NCBI RefSeq assembly: GCF_009861525.1
Contig: NZ_WVHL01000003.1
Span: 930,001 to 994,000 of the forward strand
Direction: 5' to 3'
DNA length: 64,000 nucleotides
Source of the DNA: Pseudomonas sp. LD120
GTDB taxonomy: Bacteria > Pseudomonadota > Gammaproteobacteria > Pseudomonadales > Pseudomonadaceae
Shown here: in pieces, positions 58,045-64,000 of the stretch
Layout: each line of letters starts with the position of its first letter
How positions within the stretch are numbered: position 1 is the first letter of the stretch
Notes under the pieces: model-generated
What the model was told of the DNA's origin: nothing
The model's database searches: none
The model's input: the letters and a program-made list of their open reading frames with translations, nothing else
Program-made: the position numbers and the translations under genes

Positions 58045-58863
58045 ATGCAAATGAATCCCAATAAAGACACCCAGTTGTGCATGTCCTTGTCTGGGCGGCC
58101 TGGGAATTTCGGCCTGCGCTTTCACAATCATCTGTATGAGCAGTTAGGACTCAACTTCTATTACAAAGCGTTCAGCAGCCAGGATTTGCCTGGCGCGGTC
58201 CGCGGAATCCGGGCGCTGGGGATTCGCGGGTGCGGCGTTTCCATGCCGTTCAAGGAAGATTGCCTCGCGCTGGTGGACGAGTTGGATGCGTCGGTCAAGG
58301 CCATTGCTTCGCTCAATACCATCGTCAACAGCGACGGCTACCTGAAGGCCTATAACACCGATTACATCGCTGTGGCGCAATTGCTTAGCCATCACCAGGT
58401 GCCCCGTGACTCGACCTTCGCCCTGCGTGGCAGCGGTGGCATGGCCAAGGCGGTGGCCAGCGCCTTGCGCGACGGCGGATATGAACAGGGCGTGATCGTG
58501 GCCCGCAATGAAAGCGCAGGACGTGCCCTGGCGGGGTCGTTGGGCTATCAATGGCAGGCCGAGCTGGGCAGCCTGCGGCCTCACATGCTGATCAACGTGA
58601 CCCCGATTGGCATGAGCGGCGGCGCCGAGGCCCAGCAACTGGCGTTCCCCGCCGAGGCGATTTGTGCTGCGCACCGGGTGTTCGATGTGGTGGCGGTGCC
58701 TGCCGAAACGCCTCTGATCGTGCAGGCTCGGGCCGAAGGCAAGCAGGTCATTACGGGGCTTGAGGTGATTGCCCTTCAGGCGCTGGAGCAATTCGTGCTG
58801 TACACCGGAGTGCGCCCGAGCGAGGCGCAATTCCAAAAGGCGGTGGCTTTCGCTCGGGGGTGA
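58045..58863 (+). CDS. Shikimate dehydrogenase-like protein (HI0607/SdhL type)
   Basis: A 272-residue cytoplasmic oxidoreductase. The N-terminal domain keeps the shikimate-binding pattern: CMSLSGRPGNFG, GVSMPFKEDC with the catalytic Lys, and NTDYIA with the catalytic Asp. The C-terminal Rossmann part has LRGSGGMAKAVASAL and NVTPIGM. It resembles the HI0607 subfamily, which has weak shikimate dehydrogenase activity and an unclear role. ATG 58045 lies seven bases after AAGGA; 58039 and 58051 are other in-frame ATGs. This is not the main AroE. Confidence 0.85.
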   Translation: MQMNPNKDTQLCMSLSGRPGNFGLRFHNHLYEQLGLNFYYKAFSSQDLPGAVRGIRALGIRGCGVSMPFKEDCLALVDELDASVKAIASLNTIVNSDGYLKAYNTDYIAVAQLLSHHQVPRDSTFALRGSGGMAKAVASALRDGGYEQGVIVARNESAGRALAGSLGYQWQAELGSLRPHMLINVTPIGMSGGAEAQQLAFPAEAICAAHRVFDVVAVPAETPLIVQARAEGKQVITGLEVIALQALEQFVLYTGVRPSEAQFQKAVAFARG

Positions 58864-58983
58864 AGTCTTGGGCTGACTCGCTGTGCTTGAAGGCTGCGAT
58901 CAGGCTGTAGGCCTGCGGTGCTCAAAAGGCGGTCCGCGCCGCCGTCGATCACAGCCTTGGGGGGGCGCATGATTGTGTGTGGA

Positions 58984-59634
58984 TCAGCCTTCGAGTTGCG
59001 TCAGGCGCTGTTCCAGGGCGGCGATACGCGCTTCCAGTTCTTCGATGCGCTCCACGGACACCGTGGCGCCGCTGCTGCGTTCCGTGGTGTTGCCACGGGC
59101 GGCGAGGATTGCTTCGATATCCGCCGGGTCGCCCAAGGCATGGGTGTAGCGGTCTTCGCGCTGGCCAGCCTGACGTGGGATATGCAGGGCCAGGCCCCGG
59201 GCGATCAGGCGTTCAAGTTGGTGCAGCACCTGTTCGCTGTCTTCGAAATCATGCATGCGGCCGCTGCGGGTCAACAGTTCGTTGATCGTCTGCGGACCGC
59301 GCAGAAACATCAGGCCGCACAGGATCAACTGTGCAGGCACCAGCTCCAGCGCCTTATCCAGGCGTTGCTCCCAGCGATCGGCACGGCTGCCCATGACCAG
59401 CCGAGTGAAGCCCTGAGCTTCGAGGGCGCGCAGGCTTTGGCCAACCTGGCCCTGGGTCAGGTTCATCACAGGTTCGCGGCTGGTTTTCTGATTGCAGGCA
59501 ATCACCAGGGCGTTGAGGGTCAGGGGGTAGGTTTCCGGGTTGGTGGCCTGCTTTTCGATCAACGAACCCAGGATGCGGATGTCCGTGCTGTTCAAGCGCG
59601 GTGCTGGGCTGGGCGTTTCGTGTTCGTTGCTCAT
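58984..59634 (-). CDS. yceH: YceH family protein (DUF480/UPF0502)
   Basis: A 216-residue cytoplasmic protein with two winged-helix-like domains. [45 protein letters not shown] is the YceH signature. The C-terminus ([24 protein letters not shown]) is a coiled coil. The family is conserved, but its function is not known. The likely start is ATG 59634 ([15 protein letters not shown]); the frame extends further upstream without conservation. Confidence 0.9.
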   Translation of the reverse strand: MSNEHETPSPAPRLNSTDIRILGSLIEKQATNPETYPLTLNALVIACNQKTSREPVMNLTQGQVGQSLRALEAQGFTRLVMGSRADRWEQRLDKALELVPAQLILCGLMFLRGPQTINELLTRSGRMHDFEDSEQVLHQLERLIARGLALHIPRQAGQREDRYTHALGDPADIEAILAARGNTTERSSGATVSVERIEELEARIAALEQRLTQLEG

Positions 59635-59861
59635 AAGTGCTGGTCCCTTGGTCACTGATGGGGGCGTAAAAAAACGGGCGCGTTGCGCGTTATCGGCGTC
59701 TTGCGCTTTGCGTGGCGCGTCGGCCACCTTCGAGGGGCTCTGTTTTACCTTCACCAGCCAGTTATGACCATCAGAACTTGATGGAGCAGGGGGAAACCGC
59801 GTGTTAGGGGCTGGCAAGCGCACCGCGCAGATCTTGGTGGATCTGTGCGGCGAGTGCTGCT

Positions 59862-62381
59862 CTAGCCGTGTTGTGGATCGGTTGCCGGTTTCTGGGCCGG
59901 TGACAGGGCCGCAGGCGTTGTCGCGGCCGCCGGTTGTTCGAGGCACTGACGGGCGAACTGCGCCATGCGCCCCAGGGCATGTCTGGCGGAGCGCAGATAG
60001 AACGCCTGCAACTGAAAGACGTGCCAGCGCGCCTGGTGAATGTCCAGTTGGCAGGGCACACCCGACTGCCTGGCCCGCTCGGCCAGGCGAGTGGCGTCGG
60101 ACAACAGCAGCTCCTGGTCGCCGACCTGGATCAGCATCGGCGGCAGGCCTTGCAAGTTGGCCTCAAGCGGGCGGTGTGACAGCGTGTGTGGCGGCGCCGC
60201 ATAGGCCTTGAGCGCTTGCTCCAGCCAGTCGCGCCGGATCATCGGGTCGACAGTGCGCCTGGATTGCAGGCTGGCACCGCTGAGGTCGGGATCGGTAACC
60301 GGCGACAGCAGAATCAGCCCGGCGGCGATCTCATCACCGCGTTGTTTGAGGCTCAGGGCCAGGGCCATAACCAGCGCGCCACCGGCGGAATCACCGGCAA
60401 TCACCAGTTGATCCGGCGGGCAGCCCTGGGCGCGGATGGCGTCATAACAGGCCAGGCAGTCCTCCAGCGCCGCCGGGTATGGATGTTCCGGCGCCAGTCG
60501 GTAATCCGGCACCCACACCGCGCACCCGCTGTCCTTGGCCAGGCGACTGGTGACGCTGAAATGGGTTCGTGGATTGCCCAGGCAGAAGGCGCCGCCGTGC
60601 AGGTAGAGAATCACTGCGTTGGAAACCGTGGCTTTGGGCTTGACGATGTGCAGCTCCAGGGCTCCGATACGGGTTGGCTGTCGGCTCACGCCGAGGCACC
60701 CGGGCATCAGCCGGGACAGGCGGTTGACGATCTTGCGCTGGGTGACCAGGTCCCTGGGCGGGCCCACCAGGGCTCTGAAGCTGGCACGCAGAAAAAATCG
60801 CAAGAACGCGGCATTGCCGCGCTCCAGCCAATCCGCCGGAGGCACGATGCGCTGCCCTACAGGCGCCGCTGATGCGTTGTCCAACGGGCTGGAAAATTGG
60901 TAGGCGTGCAGTCCGGCATAACGGGTCAGCCAGCGATAGGACCAGGTGAAACCGGGCCAGTTGGTGCTGTTGTGGCCCTGTTTGTCCACGTACCAGCTGG
61001 TGCAGCCACTCCACACCGAGGCGGCCAGGCGTCGCTGAATCCGCAACTGAAAGCCTTGGTGGGACGAGTCGTCGATTTCCAGGGTTTTCGCCCCACGCTC
61101 CAGCAGTGCCCGGCGAGCGTTGATGACGTGGGAGATCTGGCTTTCCAGCATATGAATGATGGAGTTGTGGCCTAGGTTGGTGTTGGGTCCGTAGAGCATG
61201 AAAAAATTCGGGAAGCCGGGCACGCTGAGCCCCAGGTACGCGCTTGCGCCACCTTGCCAGGCGTGGTTCAGGTCGACCCCGTTGCGGCCGATGATGCGCA
61301 TTGGCGAGAGGAATTTCGTGGCGGTGAAGCCGGTGCCATAGATGATTGCGTCCACCGGGTGTTGCTGGCCGTCGAGGGTTTCGATGCCGTGCTCGGTGAT
61401 GTGGCGGATGCCCTGGGTCAGCAGTTCGACGTGGGGTTGATCAAAGGTCTTGAGGTAGTCGTTGGACAGCAGGATGCGCTTGCAGCCGATGGGGTAGTCC
61501 GGGGTCATCTGCCGGCGTCGTTCGGGGTTGGATACGGAGGCGTGCAACAACGCGCGAAAAGGGCCGCCAACCACCCATCTGCTCAGCCCGCGCAGGCGGG
61601 TGAAGCCCAGCGCCCGGGACTCGAAATGCAGGTAGTGGGCGGCACGCAGCAGCTTTATCCGCCAGGGGTGCTGGATCAGGCGCTGTTTTTCTTCCTCGCT
61701 ATAGGCCCGGTCGGCCTTGGGCATGATGTAGGCCGGTGAGCGCTGGAAGACCTTGAGCGCCGCCACTTGCTTGGCGATCCGCGGCACGAACTGAATGGCC
61801 GAGGCGCCGGTGCCTATCACGGCCACCCGTTTGTTGGCCAGGGGGTAATGGTGGTCCCAGCGAGCGGAGTGGAACACATGGCCCTGAAAGCCTTCCATGC
61901 CTGGCAGCTTGGGCAGGGCGGGACGGCTCAACTGGCCTACGGCGCTGATCAGCAGGCGGCTGACGTGGGCCTGGCCATCGTCGCAGGTGACGAGCCAGCA
62001 GCTGTTGATGTCATCGAACCGGGCCTGGCACACAGCGGCGCCAAAGCGGATGTGTCGCTGCAGGTCGTAGGTGTGGACGCAGTGCTGCAGGTAACCGTGG
62101 ATCTCGGCCTGAGGCGCGAACACCCGTGACCAGTGCGGGTTGGGGGCGAAGGAGAACGAGTACAGGTGCGAGGGCACGTCGCAGGCGGCGCCGGGGTAAC
62201 TGTTGTCGCGCCAGACACCACCGATGTCCTGGGCTTGCTCCAGGATGACGAACTGACTGACCCCTGCCTTGCGCAGGGCGATGGCCATGCCCAGGCCGCC
62301 GAAGCCGCTGCCGATGATGATGGCTTCCAAAGGCGCGCGGGGGCTGGAGCGCAGGTGTCCGGTGGACGCTGATTCGGGCAT
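59862..62381 (-). CDS. Baeyer-Villiger-type flavin monooxygenase fused to an HSL-family esterase
   Basis: One 839-residue chain holds two enzymes. Residues about 18-520 are a class B flavoprotein monooxygenase: FAD motif GSGFGG (24-29), the Baeyer-Villiger fingerprint [12 protein letters not shown] (165-176) and NADPH motif [10 protein letters not shown]. Residues about 560-815 are an alpha/beta hydrolase of the hormone-sensitive-lipase family: HGGAF (about 595), nucleophile in GDSAGG (about 665), then Asp in VGDQEL and His in RWHVFQL (about 787). The first domain would turn a ketone into an ester, the second would cleave it. No frame break or internal stop is seen, and no regulator is adjacent. 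Confidence 0.9.
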   Translation of the reverse strand: MPESASTGHLRSSPRAPLEAIIIGSGFGGLGMAIALRKAGVSQFVILEQAQDIGGVWRDNSYPGAACDVPSHLYSFSFAPNPHWSRVFAPQAEIHGYLQHCVHTYDLQRHIRFGAAVCQARFDDINSCWLVTCDDGQAHVSRLLISAVGQLSRPALPKLPGMEGFQGHVFHSARWDHHYPLANKRVAVIGTGASAIQFVPRIAKQVAALKVFQRSPAYIMPKADRAYSEEEKQRLIQHPWRIKLLRAAHYLHFESRALGFTRLRGLSRWVVGGPFRALLHASVSNPERRRQMTPDYPIGCKRILLSNDYLKTFDQPHVELLTQGIRHITEHGIETLDGQQHPVDAIIYGTGFTATKFLSPMRIIGRNGVDLNHAWQGGASAYLGLSVPGFPNFFMLYGPNTNLGHNSIIHMLESQISHVINARRALLERGAKTLEIDDSSHQGFQLRIQRRLAASVWSGCTSWYVDKQGHNSTNWPGFTWSYRWLTRYAGLHAYQFSSPLDNASAAPVGQRIVPPADWLERGNAAFLRFFLRASFRALVGPPRDLVTQRKIVNRLSRLMPGCLGVSRQPTRIGALELHIVKPKATVSNAVILYLHGGAFCLGNPRTHFSVTSRLAKDSGCAVWVPDYRLAPEHPYPAALEDCLACYDAIRAQGCPPDQLVIAGDSAGGALVMALALSLKQRGDEIAAGLILLSPVTDPDLSGASLQSRRTVDPMIRRDWLEQALKAYAAPPHTLSHRPLEANLQGLPPMLIQVGDQELLLSDATRLAERARQSGVPCQLDIHQARWHVFQLQAFYLRSARHALGRMAQFARQCLEQPAAATTPAALSPAQKPATDPQHG

Positions 62382-62597
62382 GACGACCTCGTTGTTATTG
62401 TGGTGGGCGCAGGGTGATCGACCAGGGGCCGCGTCCTGATGTGGCTGCGGCGGACCCGTTCAGTGAAGCATGCGGGTAAATAACCGTGACCCAATATGGC
62501 GTCGAGCGTTGGTGGCGCGGGGATAAAGGCCCCGGGTTGAGCCGCAGTGGCTATAATCGCTGCTCGCTGTATTCCCGCCATCCATGTCGAGACTGTC

Positions 62598-63107
62598 ATG
62601 ACTATTTCCCTGTACGCCGCCTCCGTTCCCGTCTTCAAGCAAATGCTCAACGCCCTGAGTGATGTGCTGCACAAGGCCGAAGCTCACGCCACGGCGAAGA
62701 ATATCGAACCCAGTGCCCTGCTCCAGGCGCGCCTGTACCCAGACATGTTCCCGCTGGTGCGCCAGGTACAGATCGCCGTGGACTTCGCCAAGGGTGTGTC
62801 GGGCCGTCTGGCCGAGGTCGAGCTGCCCAAGTATGAGGACGGCGAAACCAGTTTTGCCGACTTGCAGGCGCTGATTGCCAAGGTCCTGGCCTTTATCGAG
62901 GGCATTGCGCCTGCGCAGATCGACGGCAAGGAGGGCATCGAGATCGTGACCCGTCCGGGTACCCCGAAAGAGAAGCGCTTCAGCGGCCAGTCCTACCTGC
63001 TGACTTACGGTCTGCCGCAGTTCTTCTTCCACGTCACCACCACCTACGCGATCCTGCGTCACAACGGTGTGGAAGTGGGCAAGCGCGATTACATGGGCGC
63101 GTTCTAA
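62598..63107 (+). CDS. DUF1993 family protein
   Basis: A 169-residue cytoplasmic protein. SLYAASVPVFKQMLNALSDVLHKAEAHA at the start, LYPDMFPLVRQVQIAVDFAKG and FFFHVTTTYAILRHNGVEVGKRDYMG at the end are the DUF1993 pattern, a DinB-like four-helix fold. Function unknown. ATG 62598 is the family's usual start. It is a single gene followed by a bidirectional terminator. Confidence 0.9.
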   Translation: MTISLYAASVPVFKQMLNALSDVLHKAEAHATAKNIEPSALLQARLYPDMFPLVRQVQIAVDFAKGVSGRLAEVELPKYEDGETSFADLQALIAKVLAFIEGIAPAQIDGKEGIEIVTRPGTPKEKRFSGQSYLLTYGLPQFFFHVTTTYAILRHNGVEVGKRDYMGAF

Positions 63108-63153
63108 GCCGTCCAGTGTTAAGCGGCGCTCTACGAAGTACAGGCCGTTGACG

Positions 63154-63192
63154 CAAAAAAGCCCGACCCGGTTGACCCGGGTCGGGCTTTTT
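63154..63192. terminator. Bidirectional Rho-independent terminator
   Basis: GCCCGACCCGG, loop of five bases, CCGGGTCGGGC, with AAAAAA before and TTTTT after. It serves the DUF1993 gene on plus and sstT on minus. Confidence 0.9.
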
Positions 63193-63204
63193 ACTGCGCG
63201 AGGA

Positions 63205-64000
63205 TCAGGCGCTGGCGGAGTTCTTGTCTTCCTTGGCCAGGCAGGCTGCGGCGGTGAAGAGCACGTCGGTGGAGGAGTTCAGTGCGGTTTCTGCTGAATC
63301 CTGCAGCACGCCGATGATGAAACCGACGGCCACCACCTGCATGGCGATTTCGCTGGGAATGCCGAACAGGCTGCAGGCCAGGGGGATCAACAGCAGTGAG
63401 CCGCCAGCCACGCCGGAAGCGCCGCACGCGCAGACTGCCGCGACCACGCTGAGCAGCACGGCGGTTGGCAGGTCGACGACGATGCCCAGGGTGTGCACGG
63501 CGGCCAGGGTCAGCACGGTGATGGTGATCGCCGCGCCGGCCATGTTGATGGTGGCGCCCAGAGGAATGGACACCGAGTAGGTGTCTTCATGCAGGCCCAG
63601 GCGCTTGCTCAGCTCCATGTTGATGGGGATGTTGGCTGCCGAGCTGCGGGTGAAGAACGCGGTGAGGCCGCTCTCGCGCAGGCAGGTCAGTACCAGCGGG
63701 AACGGGTTGCGACGGATCTTCCAGAACACGATCAGTGGGTTCATGACCAAGGCCACGAACAGCATGCAGCCGATCAGTACCGCCAGCAGGTGCAGGTAGC
63801 CGAGCAGGGCGTCGAAGCCCGAGGTGGCCAGGGTCGAGGCCACCAAGCCAAAGATCCCCAGCGGAGCGAAGCGGATCACCACGCGGACAATCACGGTCAC
63901 ACCCTTGGACAGATCATCGAGCACGCCGCGAGTGGTTTCCCCGGCGTGGCGAATGGCTATGCCCATGCCGATGGCCCAGGCCAGAATGCCGATGAAGTTG
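63205..64000 (-). CDS. sstT: Serine/threonine:Na+ symporter SstT, 5' end outside window
   Basis: The frame is open to the window end; the visible 265 residues are the C-terminal two thirds. [51 protein letters not shown] and [22 protein letters not shown] are dicarboxylate/amino-acid:cation symporter motifs, and the C-terminus [22 protein letters not shown] is typical of SstT. It imports serine and threonine with sodium. The gene ends in a strong bidirectional terminator. Confidence 0.92.
   Translation of the reverse strand, partial: NFIGILAWAIGMGIAIRHAGETTRGVLDDLSKGVTVIVRVVIRFAPLGIFGLVASTLATSGFDALLGYLHLLAVLIGCMLFVALVMNPLIVFWKIRRNPFPLVLTCLRESGLTAFFTRSSAANIPINMELSKRLGLHEDTYSVSIPLGATINMAGAAITITVLTLAAVHTLGIVVDLPTAVLLSVVAAVCACGASGVAGGSLLLIPLACSLFGIPSEIAMQVVAVGFIIGVLQDSAETALNSSTDVLFTAAACLAKEDKNSASA

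Overview
The window is high-GC chromosomal DNA from a Pseudomonas, most likely of the P. fluorescens lineage (P. protegens/P. chlororaphis-like). The signs are a Pseudomonas-type ampC-ampR pair, a phosphatidylcholine synthase, REP/REPIN repeats of the fluorescens type, and a block (two PepSY proteins, response regulator, sensor kinase, chemoreceptor, antiporter, chemoreceptor) that matches, from memory, the P. aeruginosa PA2659-PA2652 order. Species assignment is inference. I see no rRNA, tRNA, CRISPR array, prophage or insertion sequence.

Layout. 1-11 kb: an alcohol dehydrogenase cut by the window edge, a universal stress protein behind a perfect ANR/FNR box, and a giant cyclic beta-glucan synthase gene (ndvB type, about 2,900 codons) broken by one extra base. 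11-16 kb: a 1 kb repeat-rich gap with a decayed DUF3077-like gene, then DUF2946, a TonB-dependent receptor and a PepSY membrane protein, probably one metal/siderophore uptake unit. 16-22 kb: DUF3087, a membrane patatin with a hexanucleotide-encoded polyalanine tract, TauE/SafE and LysE exporters, and phosphatidylcholine synthase. 22-31 kb: ampC/ampR, then four regulators (XRE-cupin, Lrp, two LysR types counting AmpR) beside EamA and MFS transporters and a secreted cyclase.

31-36 kb: a RidA-like gene shrunk to 30 codons by an apparent in-frame deletion, a DapF-like protein with both catalytic cysteines changed to serine, a REPIN, and a codB-codA pair whose CodA carries Ser at position 314 (Asp in E. 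coli CodA), a change associated with 5-methylcytosine deaminases. Upstream lie a membrane protein/XRE pair with a clear promoter-operator, and a NUDIX hydrolase. 36-44 kb: a complete D-Ala-D-Ala utilisation operon (RpiR regulator, ddpX, ddpA, B, C, D, F) in the E. coli ddp order, with a one-base deletion in ddpD. 44-57 kb: deoxyribosyltransferase, GNAT, queD, a cytoplasmic patatin, a bqs/car-like two-component operon with a candidate BqsR box, two chemoreceptors flanking an antiporter, and trhP. 57-64 kb: a Pro/Tyr-repeat exported protein, a shikimate dehydrogenase-like protein, yceH, a Baeyer-Villiger monooxygenase fused to an esterase, DUF1993 and the 3' part of sstT.

The best leads are the predicted 5-methylcytosine deaminase, the cysteine-less DapF homologue next to a deleted RidA gene, the monooxygenase-esterase fusion, and the BqsR-box operon. 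The two single-base frameshifts lie in otherwise intact conserved genes and may be sequence errors.
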